64,000 nt of DNA, taken from the NCBI RefSeq assembly GCF_000177215.2, contig NZ_CM001368.1:1984001-2048000 (forward strand), in the 5' to 3' direction. The position numbers and the translations under genes were made by a program. The notes under the pieces were generated by a model. It saw only the letters and a list, made by a program, of their open reading frames with translations, had not been told where the DNA came from and searched no databases. The DNA comes from Solidesulfovibrio carbinoliphilus subsp. oakridgensis (GTDB lineage: Bacteria > Desulfobacterota > Desulfovibrionia > Desulfovibrionales > Desulfovibrionaceae). This document shows, in pieces, positions 35,737 to 42,863 of the stretch; within the stretch, counting starts at the first letter, position 1; the number at the start of each line of letters is the position of its first letter.

Positions 35737-35805
35737 CATCCTTCCTCCGAAAAGGACATTTCAGAAAGCGGCTCCGGGATGGCGACCTGGAGCCGCTTTC
35801 TCGTT
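35737..35805 (+). ncRNA. Candidate sigma-54-dependent small RNA
   Basis: A transcript from the predicted start at 35737 to the terminator-like stem would be about 69 bases. Its 5' part folds as TCCTT (35739-35743) with AAGGA (35752-35756), leaving the loop CCTCCGAA. The CCTCC in the loop is complementary to the GGAGG of ribosome-binding sites. A second, longer stem (35764-35800) ends the segment. The architecture, a C-rich loop followed by a terminator hairpin, is that of many trans-acting bacterial small RNAs. Expression is not shown by sequence alone. Confidence 0.45.
35764..35805 (+). terminator. Terminator-like stem of the candidate small RNA
   Basis: GAAAGCGGCTCC (35764-35775) pairs perfectly with GGAGCCGCTTTC (35789-35800), with a 13-base loop, followed by TCGTT. 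The T content after the stem is only moderate. The convergent gene has its own terminator further right, so this stem is not needed for that gene. Confidence 0.6.
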
Positions 35806-35887
35806 GTGGCCCTCCCCCGCTCGTCCTTCATGCCGGACAGCCCGGCCGCCGACCATGGGCGCTTCCCCCCCTTTTCCCGCGGTCGGC

Positions 35888-35920
35888 AAAAAAAAACGCC
35901 GCCCCGTTGCCGGAGCGGCG
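35888..35920 (-). terminator. Rho-independent terminator of the small Cys-rich protein gene
   Basis: On the minus strand CGCCGCTCCG pairs with CGGGGCGGCG (one G-T pair) and is followed by nine T residues (35896-35888). It starts 24 bases after the stop at 35944. Confidence 0.85.
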
Positions 35921-35943
35921 TGCGAAAGGCTGCGGCCGGGCCG

Positions 35944-36252
35944 CTACTGGACAGGATGCTTGTTGCGGCAGGCCCGTTCCACGCCCCAGGCCTCCTCGTC
36001 ATGCTCGACCGGCATCAGGTTCGACACCATGCAGTTGAGCGCCAGCGGCGAATACTGTTTGCACTCGGGTGCGCCCGGCTCCTGGAAGCGGCACTTGCAG
36101 GCCCGGCGCATGAGCATGCCGCCGTCCCGGGAGGCAGCCTTTTTCGCGTAGAGCATGACGCACTCGGCGTAATTTTTCGGGGCGAATCCCTGGGCCGACG
36201 CCATGGTTGCCGTGCCCAGCACAACGATCAAAGCCAGAATGAAGCGTCCCAT
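35944..36252 (-). CDS. Small exported cysteine-containing protein
   Basis: A 102-residue protein with a signal peptide (MGRFILALIVVLGTATMASAQG). The mature part has six Cys residues (AEC, RRACKC, PEC, LNC, ERAC), suggesting disulfides or metal binding in the periplasm. No known family is recognised. ATG 36252 follows GAGGAGA. A strong terminator follows the gene, so it is probably a single-gene transcript. Confidence 0.72.
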   Translation of the reverse strand: MGRFILALIVVLGTATMASAQGFAPKNYAECVMLYAKKAASRDGGMLMRRACKCRFQEPGAPECKQYSPLALNCMVSNLMPVEHDEEAWGVERACRNKHPVQ

Positions 36253-36453
36253 GCGGTCTCCTCGAAGGCCGTTTTCGCGACAGGCAAACGCCTGCCCCCT
36301 CGGCCATGACGCACCTTGTAAGAAATGGCCCGCTCCGTCAACCGGACCGCCGGTGGCGCGTCTCATAAAAAACACGATCGCGCCTTCCATCAAAACAGAG
36401 GCATGCAAGGCTGTTACGCGCAAAATCCCGGCGCCGGCTGGAACGGCGCGCCA

Positions 36454-37530
36454 TCAGGGAGCCGGCGGAGCGGCCTGGGATCCGGACGGGGCGGCCCCCG
36501 GCGCAATCGAGCCCGGTGCGGCGGGCGTCGCCGCCTTGTGGCCGGGCCTGGCCCCAGGCCTGTCGGCGGCTTTCCCCCCGGCCGTGGCGTCCGCCTTCCC
36601 CGGTCCGGCCGCCTTGCCCTTGGCCGGCGGCAGCGTCCGGCCGGCCTCGCCGGTCGGCCGGGGCGGCAACTCCCGGGCGTTTCCCGGCACCGGCAGGCCC
36701 AGGACCTTGGCCGCGGCCGCGTTGCCCGGATCGATGGACAGGGCCCGTTCGTAGGCCCGCCTGGCTTCCTCGGGACGATCGGCCAGGCTCGCGGCCAGGC
36801 CCTCGTCCTCGGCCAGCCGGGACAGGAAAAACCGGGCATGGGCATCGTCCGGGCTGACGGCCAGGGCCTGGTCCCAGGCGCTTTTGGCCAGCCCGGCCTG
36901 GCCGAGCCGCCGGTAGACCAGGCCGAGGAGATCGAGGGCCGCGGTATTCCGCGGTTCGAGCTCCAGCGTCGCCTCCAGCTCCAGCCGGGCGTTGGCCGGG
37001 GCGTCGAGGCTCCAGTAGGCGAGCCCGGTCAGATACCGCACCAGCGGATCCGGGCTCTCGGACTCCTGGACCGCGGCGAGTTGCCCGAGGCCTTCGGCCA
37101 GATGGCCCTGGTCCAGGGCCGCAAGCCCAAGGCCGAGCCGGCCCCGGGCGTTTCCCGGGTCGGCCCGGACCATGGCCGCGAAGCGGGCCCCGGCCGCCGC
37201 CGGCCGGGCGTCCAAAAGCTCCAGGCAGCCAAGCGTCCACAGGGCGAAGAGATCGTCTCCGCGCGCGGCCACGGCCGCCTCCAGGACGGCGACCGCCTTT
37301 TGCGTCTGGCCCGAGGCGGCCAGGGCCAGGGCCAGCCGGCCCCGGGCGTAGGGGTTTTCCGGATCACGGGCGACCGCTTCGGCAAAGGCCTGGCCGGCCT
37401 GCTCGAACCGGCCCCGGTCCAGGGATTCCGTGCCGTAGAAAAGAAGGTCGTTGAGGCTCATGGCCGCCCGGGCCGGCGGGCCGGACAGGAGCAGCCCCAG
37501 GAAAAGGGCCGCGAGGATGGCGGGTTTCAT
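36454..37530 (-). CDS. Exported TPR-repeat protein
   Basis: A 358-residue protein with a signal peptide (MKPAILAALFLGLLLSGPPARA) and about seven tetratricopeptide repeats over residues 25-270, such as SLDRGRFEQAGQAFAEAVARDPENPYARGRL and DRPEEARRAYERALSIDPGNAAAAKVLG. The last 70 residues are Pro/Ala/Lys-rich low-complexity sequence. TPR proteins of this kind act as periplasmic scaffolds; the partner is unknown. It is divergent from the EF-hand lipoprotein. Confidence 0.82.
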   Translation of the reverse strand: MKPAILAALFLGLLLSGPPARAAMSLNDLLFYGTESLDRGRFEQAGQAFAEAVARDPENPYARGRLALALAASGQTQKAVAVLEAAVAARGDDLFALWTLGCLELLDARPAAAGARFAAMVRADPGNARGRLGLGLAALDQGHLAEGLGQLAAVQESESPDPLVRYLTGLAYWSLDAPANARLELEATLELEPRNTAALDLLGLVYRRLGQAGLAKSAWDQALAVSPDDAHARFFLSRLAEDEGLAASLADRPEEARRAYERALSIDPGNAAAAKVLGLPVPGNARELPPRPTGEAGRTLPPAKGKAAGPGKADATAGGKAADRPGARPGHKAATPAAPGSIAPGAAPSGSQAAPPAP

Positions 37531-37677
37531 GGGGTGGGGCTTGGCAAAGGGGCGCGGGCCTGTCAAGACCAGTATGGCCTGGCGGACCGGTTTGGTGTAG
37601 GAAATGGCCTGCGCCGCCGGCCGTCCGGCCCGGCCGGCGGTCCGGCTGCCGGCAATCCCCGGCCAAGGAGCACTGCC

Positions 37678-38154
37678 ATGAAAATGTCCGCCCTGTCCCC
37701 GGTCCTTTTGTCCCTGGTCCTCCTCGGCGCCGGCTGCGCCGCGAAAAACGAGGCCCCGGCCCCAACCGCGCCCCAGACGTCCTATCCGTCGCCGGACTAT
37801 CCGCCGCAAACGGCCGCGCCCCAGGCGCCCGTCCCGCCGGCCGAACGCACCGCCACCCCCCAGGCCGCCGCACCCGTGGCCCCGGCCACCCCGCCCATGG
37901 CCCCGGCCGGCGGCTCCCCGCGTCCGGACGGCCCGCCGCGTCCCGGCATGCTCTTCGACATGATGGACACGGACCATAACGGCCGGGTGACCCTGGAGGA
38001 ATGGCGCGCCTTCCAGGACAAGGCCTTTCGCCGCATGGACAAGAACAACGACAACGTCCTCACCCGCGAGGAGATGGCCGCTTCGCTGCCTCCCCGCCGC
38101 GGGCCCGGCGGTCCCGGCGGCTCTGGCGGACCCGGCCCCCGGCCGGCGCCCTGA
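37678..38154 (+). CDS. EF-hand lipoprotein
   Basis: A 158-residue lipoprotein: the signal ends in the lipobox LLGAGC (Cys 20). A Pro/Ala-rich linker spans residues 25-95. Two EF-hand calcium loops follow, DTDHNGRVTLEEW and DKNNDNVLTREEM, each with acidic residues at the expected ligand positions. The C-terminus is a Gly/Pro tail. It is expected to be anchored in the outer membrane or the periplasmic face of the inner membrane and to bind calcium. AAGGAG precedes ATG 37678. Confidence 0.85.
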   Translation: MKMSALSPVLLSLVLLGAGCAAKNEAPAPTAPQTSYPSPDYPPQTAAPQAPVPPAERTATPQAAAPVAPATPPMAPAGGSPRPDGPPRPGMLFDMMDTDHNGRVTLEEWRAFQDKAFRRMDKNNDNVLTREEMAASLPPRRGPGGPGGSGGPGPRPAP

Positions 38155-38218
38155 GGCCCGGGCGCCTTGCCGCCCGTGGCCCCTTTTCCTTTGACGCAGC
38201 CCATTTGAAGGAGCTTCC

Positions 38219-39418
38219 ATGACCTCGCCCGTGATCCCCCTGCCCAAGGGTTTTTCCTTCGCCACCGCGGCGGCCGGCTTCAAGCACCCCGGCCGCGACG
38301 ACCTGGCCCTGGTCGTCAGCGACGTGCCGGCCGTGGCCGCCGGCGTCTTTACCAAAAACCTGTTCCAGGCGGCCCCGGTCCTGGTGGCCAAAAAGCGCCT
38401 CTCCACCTCCGGCGGCCACGCCCGGGCCATCCTGGTCAACTCCGGCCAGGCCAACGCCTGCACCGGCCAGGGCGGCATCGACGACTGCCGCGAGACCCTC
38501 TCCCTGGTGGCCAAGGCCACGGACCTGTCGGCCGACGAGATCCTGCCGGCCTCGACCGGGGTCATCGGCGCGCGCCTGAAGCTCGACAAATGGAAGGCGG
38601 CCGTGCCGGCCCTGGCGGCGGGCCTCGGCCAGACCTCGCCCGTGGCCGTGGCCAAGGCCATCATGACCACGGACTCGTTCCCGAAGATCGCCTGGGGCAC
38701 GCTCACCACCGACGCCGGCGAGGTCCGGGTCATGGGCATGGCCAAGGGAGCCGGCATGATCGCCCCCAACATGGCCACCATGATCGGCCTGCTCCTTTGC
38801 GACGCCAAGGTCGGGTCGCTGTGGTGGCAGGAGGCCGTGGCCGCGGCCGCGGACCGCAGCTTCAACAGCATCACCGTGGACGGCGACACCTCCACCAACG
38901 ACTGCGTCCTGGCCCTGGCCAACGGCGCGTCGGAAGTGGCCATCGACTCGGCCGAAGGCCGGCAGGCCCTGCTCGGCGTCATGGTCGAGGTCTGCCAGGC
39001 GCTGGCCTACATGCTGATCCAGGACGCCGAGGGCGGCACCAAGATCCTGCGGGTCAAGGTCCAGGGCGCGGCCTCCCATGCCGAGGCCGAGCTGGCCGCC
39101 CGGGCGGTCGGCAATTCGCCCCTGGTCAAGACGGCCTTTTTCGGCCGCGACGCCAACTGGGGCCGGATCGTGGCCGCGCTCGGCCGGTCCGGGGCCAGCT
39201 TCGCCCCGGAGGACGTGTCTGTCCGCATCGGCGGGGTGGCGGTCTTCCAGAACGGCATGCCCGTGGCCGAGGACCTGGACGCGCTTTTGGCCCCGCACAT
39301 GCGCCGGGGCGAGATCTCGGTGGACGTGGAGCTTGGCGACGGCCCGGGCCGCTACCTCCTTCTGGCCTCGGACCTGACCTACGACTACATCAAGATCAAC
39401 GCCGACTACCGGACGTAG
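38219..39418 (+). CDS. argJ: Glutamate N-acetyltransferase / ornithine acetyltransferase ArgJ
   Basis: Arginine biosynthesis enzyme that moves the acetyl group from N-acetylornithine to glutamate; 399 residues. It is made as a precursor and self-cleaves before the nucleophile Thr, which lies in GMIAPNMATMIGLL (Thr 187). Other motifs are VFTKNLFQAAPVLV, NSGQANACTG, SFNSITVDGDTSTNDCV and GRDANWGRIVAALG. ATG 38219 follows AAGGAG. Whether it is mono- or bifunctional cannot be told from sequence. The rest of the arginine pathway is not nearby. Confidence 0.94.
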   Translation: MTSPVIPLPKGFSFATAAAGFKHPGRDDLALVVSDVPAVAAGVFTKNLFQAAPVLVAKKRLSTSGGHARAILVNSGQANACTGQGGIDDCRETLSLVAKATDLSADEILPASTGVIGARLKLDKWKAAVPALAAGLGQTSPVAVAKAIMTTDSFPKIAWGTLTTDAGEVRVMGMAKGAGMIAPNMATMIGLLLCDAKVGSLWWQEAVAAAADRSFNSITVDGDTSTNDCVLALANGASEVAIDSAEGRQALLGVMVEVCQALAYMLIQDAEGGTKILRVKVQGAASHAEAELAARAVGNSPLVKTAFFGRDANWGRIVAALGRSGASFAPEDVSVRIGGVAVFQNGMPVAEDLDALLAPHMRRGEISVDVELGDGPGRYLLLASDLTYDYIKINADYRT

Positions 39419-39427
39419 CGGCCCTCC

Positions 39428-39469
39428 CCGGCCGGCCCGCCCCCTTTCGCGACAGGGGCGGGCGGCCGG
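39428..39469 (+). terminator. GC hairpin after argJ
   Basis: CCGGCCGGCCCGCCCC (39428-39443) pairs with GGGGCGGGCGGCCGG (39455-39469) with one bulge. It begins 9 bases after the argJ stop. No T-run follows, so it may stabilise the 3' end rather than terminate. Confidence 0.5.
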
Positions 39470-39490
39470 ACCACGGAAAAAGAGTTTCCC

Positions 39491-40153
39491 ATGACGACCC
39501 CCGACCACGGCACCGTGGACATGAGCGACCGGGACCGGCTGACCCGGCTGGCGGATTTCGTCTTCGAGGCCGGCATGCTGCGAAAGACCCCGCGCACCGG
39601 CTACCAGTTTCTGGGCTCCGGCGCGGAAAACGTGGCCGAGCACAGCTTCCGGGCGGCGCTGATCGGTTTCGTCCTGGCCACCGAGGCCGGGGCCGACCCG
39701 AATAGGACCATGGCCCTTTGCCTCTTCCACGACCTGCCCGAAGCCCGCACCGGCGATTTCAACTACGTCAACAAGCTCTACAACACCGCCGACCCCAGGC
39801 GGGCCCTGGCCGACGCCCTGGCCGGCACGGGCCTCTCCGCCACGGTCCTGCCGCTCCACGACGAGCTGGAGGCGGCCGTGACCCCGGAAGCCGCCCTGGC
39901 CCAGGACGCGGACCAGATCGACCTCATCGCCAACCTGAAGGAAGAGCTGGACCTGGGCAACCGCTACGCCGCCGCCTGGATCGACGCCGCCATGGCCCGG
40001 CTGCGCACCGACGCCGGCCGCCGGCTGGCCGGGGCCGTGGCCGCCACCGACCACACCGAGTGGTGGTTCAACGGCCCGGACCGGGAGTGGTGGAATCGCA
40101 AAAACGGCTGCGCCCCCAAGGGTTCCAAGGCCCCGAAGGCCCCGGAGGAATGA
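39491..40153 (+). CDS. HD-domain phosphohydrolase (YfbR-like)
   Basis: Metal-dependent phosphohydrolase of 220 residues. The HD signature is split in the usual way: ENVAEHSFRAALIGFVLA, then CLFHDLPEARTGD, and Asp in AQDADQIDLIANLKEE. The pattern fits YfbR-type 5'-deoxynucleotidases, which remove phosphate from dNMPs. It overlaps nothing but lies 4 bases before the phosphoesterase gene, so they are likely co-transcribed. Confidence 0.83.
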   Translation: MTTPDHGTVDMSDRDRLTRLADFVFEAGMLRKTPRTGYQFLGSGAENVAEHSFRAALIGFVLATEAGADPNRTMALCLFHDLPEARTGDFNYVNKLYNTADPRRALADALAGTGLSATVLPLHDELEAAVTPEAALAQDADQIDLIANLKEELDLGNRYAAAWIDAAMARLRTDAGRRLAGAVAATDHTEWWFNGPDREWWNRKNGCAPKGSKAPKAPEE

Positions 40154-40157
40154 CGCC

Positions 40158-40634
40158 GTGCGTCTGGCCGTCATCTCCGACACCCACCTGCGGGCCGCCA
40201 CCCCCTGGTTCGAGGCGGTCTACGAAAAGTATCTGGCCCCGGCCGACATGGTGCTCCACTGCGGCGACCACACCGGCCACAGCCTGTGGGCCTCCCTGCT
40301 CCGGCACCAGGATTTCGCCTCCGTGGCCGGCAACTCCGATGCCTGGGACCTGGCCATGGAACTGCCGCCGCTCCTCGAACGCACCGTCTGCGGCCTGCGT
40401 CTGGCCGTGACCCACGGCTGGGGCCCGAGGCCCGGCCTGTCCGAGCGCATCGCCACGGCCCTGGCCGGCCGCTTCGACGTCATCTTCTTCGGCCACTCCC
40501 ACACCATCGAGGACACCCGCTGCGGCCAAACCCGCCTCATCAACCCCGGGGCCCTGGAACCCGGCGGCAGCCTGGCCCTGGTCGACTGCGACGACGGGAC
40601 GGGCATCCGCGACGTGGCGTTCGTGCGGGTGTAG
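40158..40634 (+). CDS. YfcE/MJ0936-type metallophosphoesterase
   Basis: Calcineurin-like phosphoesterase of 158 residues. Metal-binding motifs are present in order: ISDTHL, HCGDHTG, VAGNSDAWD, THGWG and GHSHTIEDTRCGQTRLINPGA. The family hydrolyses phosphodiesters in vitro, and the physiological substrate is usually unknown. GTG 40158 is the start, 4 bases after the HD gene. A dispersed 3' repeat begins 10 bases after the stop. Confidence 0.87.
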   Translation: MRLAVISDTHLRAATPWFEAVYEKYLAPADMVLHCGDHTGHSLWASLLRHQDFASVAGNSDAWDLAMELPPLLERTVCGLRLAVTHGWGPRPGLSERIATALAGRFDVIFFGHSHTIEDTRCGQTRLINPGALEPGGSLALVDCDDGTGIRDVAFVRV

Positions 40635-40644
40635 GGAGAGGGAA

Positions 40645-40696
40645 GATGCCTCCGGCGGCCGGGAGGGGGTCACCCCCTCCCGGACCCTCCCGGATG
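40645..40696 (+). repeat. Dispersed 3' repeat, copy 5
   Basis: Core GATGCCTCCGGCGGCC, hairpin GGGAGGGGGTCACCCCCTCCC and then GGACCCTCC. The core begins 10 bases after the phosphoesterase stop, behind GGGAGAGGGAA. Confidence 0.85.
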
Positions 40697-40739
40697 GACC
40701 ATGGTGGACGGCTTTTTCGTCGCGGCGCGAAAGGCTCGG

Positions 40740-42791
40740 CTAGATACGGACCTTGATGACGCTCAGGAGATCGTTGGCGTAGGTGCCGTCGCGCTTGTAC
40801 TCCCGGTAGCCGGCCGAATGGGCGCAGCCCACGGCATAGAGCCTGTCGCCGTCGGCCACCAGGTGCGAGGTGGCCTGGCCGCAGGCCAGCTGGCAGAAGA
40901 CCCCGGCCAGGTCCACGGTGTCGCCTGGCGCGTGGTCCGGGTTGGTGGAGGCGATGACCATGCCCCTGGCGTCCACGAACATGCCTTCCGACCCGTCCAG
41001 GATGTTGCCGCCGCCGTCCCGGGGCAGGGCGTCGTGGAGCATGGACAGGAACTGCGGCTCGGAGTCGAACACGATGCCGATGCCGCCAAGCACCGCGCCC
41101 CCGCCGGCCAGCGAGGTGATGGAAGCGCTGTAGATGTAGGTGGGCCGGGCACGCCCCCGCTCCTCGTAGAGGTCGGTCGCCTCGAAATTCGACACGCGGT
41201 AGCGCTGCGAATCGCAAAGGGCCAGGGTCTCGGCCACGTAGCGGTCGGCGAGGCGGCGGCCTTCCTGCCTGTGCTCGTCCGGATTGGAGCAGGCGAGAAT
41301 CACCCCTTCGCGGTCGTAGACGAACAGGTTCGTGTACACGGTGTACAGGCTGTTGATGTAGGCCAGGATCTCGCGCATCCGTCCGCGATCTTCCTCCGAA
41401 AGGCGCTCCCGTTCCAGCATGCGCCGGAACTCGGAGGTCAGGGCCCACCAGCGGCAGTCGTTGGCCCGCTCGTAGAGGTTGCGGTCCATGATGTCGATGG
41501 CCAGGGCGGCCAAAAACCGCACGTCGTGCAGGCGCGAGGACGTGACGAGCTTTAAAAGGCCGCCGGTCGAGGTCTGGAAGACCTGCTGCACCTGGTCCCC
41601 GATTTTCTTGACCTCGTTCAAGACATGGGGCAGGGCTTGCGCCTCCACCTTTTCCGAGGCGTCGGCCTGGACCGACTTCTTGGCGGCCATGATCTCGCCG
41701 TTTTGCACCACGAGCTCCAGGTCCGAAAGCACGTTTTCCGACGCCTCCTCCACCTTGACCAGCCGGCCGGAAAAAATCGCGTTGCGGCGAATCGTCGCCT
41801 CGTCGAGGCCGTGGCCGTGGGTGCCGTTTTGAAAGGCCGTGGCCACGCGCTTGAGGACCTGGCCGTACCAGGGCAGGCCGAAAAAGCCCTGGTAGCCCTT
41901 GGTGGCCAGGGTCTTGGCCAGGTAGGCGTCGCCGCCGAGGGCGACCATGGTGAAGTCGTCGCGAAGCGACATCCGGTAGGTCCGGCCGACCGGCGCCTTG
42001 GCCGGATCGCTCGAGGCGATGGCCCGGCCGCCGGCATCCAGGATCAGGATGATGCTGTCCTCGGAAGAAGCCCGGAGGTTGTCGAAAATGCCTTCCATCT
42101 CGCCGGCGAAGTCGAAAAACAGGCACAGGACGCCAAGGGCCGCGCCCGAGGCCGGGTCCTTGACGGCCTGGGAATAGACCAGCGCGTCGCCGCGCCCCGG
42201 GGCCAGGTCGCTTTCCCGGTAGGTCTCCACGTAGGACGCGGCGGCCAGGGTTTCGGCCAGGAGGGGATCGGCGCTTGCGGTCACGGGATTGTCCCGGTCC
42301 AGGTGGGCCCGGACCCGGCCCCGCCTGTCGCAGACGATGATCTCGTCATAGACGGTGTATTTGTCCCGGTACTCGCCAAGCCGCCGTTCGATGCGGGCCC
42401 GGGCCTCGTCGTCGGTCTCGCTGTTTCCCAGAAACCGCACGATGTCGTCGTCCGTGGCCAGGAAGCCGACATCGGCCGTGCGCTCGAACAGGTTGCGCTT
42501 GAGGATGTCGATGGCCACCTGGGCCACGGCCGCGATCTCCAGCACGACCTTCTGGGTGTTTTCCAGAACCAGGGTGTCCACCAGGTCCTGTTGCAGGACC
42601 GCGAAGTTCTCCTGGGTCGTGATGATGAAATCAATGAGCGTCTGGGCGATGCGGCTGCAGTTGATCTTGCCGGTCAGCGTCGCCCGGGTCCATTGCCGGT
42701 CCAGGCGGGAAAGCACCTCCTGGCACTCCCCGACGCCGGACATGGCGCCGAGCAAAGACGTTTCGTGTTTCTTGATCAATTCCCTGTTCAT
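40740..42791 (-). CDS. Soluble tandem Cache-domain sensor protein
   Basis: A 683-residue protein with no membrane segment. It contains two related halves: ILKRNLFERTADVGFLA and IDIMDRNLYERANDCRWWA align, as do DKYTVYDEIIVCDRRGRV and SLYTVYTNLFVYDREGVI. Each half continues in a Cache-like sensory fold. No histidine kinase, GGDEF or methyl-accepting signalling domain follows. Relatives are often annotated as chemotaxis sensors; its output is unknown. GGAGGGGGAGGA precedes the ATG at 42791. A terminator separates it from ppiD on the same strand. Confidence 0.7.
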   Translation of the reverse strand: MNRELIKKHETSLLGAMSGVGECQEVLSRLDRQWTRATLTGKINCSRIAQTLIDFIITTQENFAVLQQDLVDTLVLENTQKVVLEIAAVAQVAIDILKRNLFERTADVGFLATDDDIVRFLGNSETDDEARARIERRLGEYRDKYTVYDEIIVCDRRGRVRAHLDRDNPVTASADPLLAETLAAASYVETYRESDLAPGRGDALVYSQAVKDPASGAALGVLCLFFDFAGEMEGIFDNLRASSEDSIILILDAGGRAIASSDPAKAPVGRTYRMSLRDDFTMVALGGDAYLAKTLATKGYQGFFGLPWYGQVLKRVATAFQNGTHGHGLDEATIRRNAIFSGRLVKVEEASENVLSDLELVVQNGEIMAAKKSVQADASEKVEAQALPHVLNEVKKIGDQVQQVFQTSTGGLLKLVTSSRLHDVRFLAALAIDIMDRNLYERANDCRWWALTSEFRRMLERERLSEEDRGRMREILAYINSLYTVYTNLFVYDREGVILACSNPDEHRQEGRRLADRYVAETLALCDSQRYRVSNFEATDLYEERGRARPTYIYSASITSLAGGGAVLGGIGIVFDSEPQFLSMLHDALPRDGGGNILDGSEGMFVDARGMVIASTNPDHAPGDTVDLAGVFCQLACGQATSHLVADGDRLYAVGCAHSAGYREYKRDGTYANDLLSVIKVRI

Positions 42792-42809
42792 TGCGATTCC
42801 TCCCCCTCC

Positions 42810-42841
42810 AAAAAAAGGGCGCGGCCGAGGCCGCGCCCTTT
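42810..42841 (-). terminator. Rho-independent terminator of ppiD
   Basis: A perfect 13-pair stem, AAAGGGCGCGGCC with GGCCGCGCCCTTT and a two-base loop, is followed on the minus strand by a T-run (42816-42810). It lies 22 bases after the ppiD stop and just before the Cache gene start. Confidence 0.9.
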
Positions 42842-42863
42842 GGCGTGTCGCGGATCGGCCGCG

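Noticed and set aside
35704-36309. Open frame downstream of the sigma-54 promoter on the plus strand
   Set aside because: It runs through two terminator stems and is mostly antisense to the small Cys-rich gene, with no ribosome site or family similarity.
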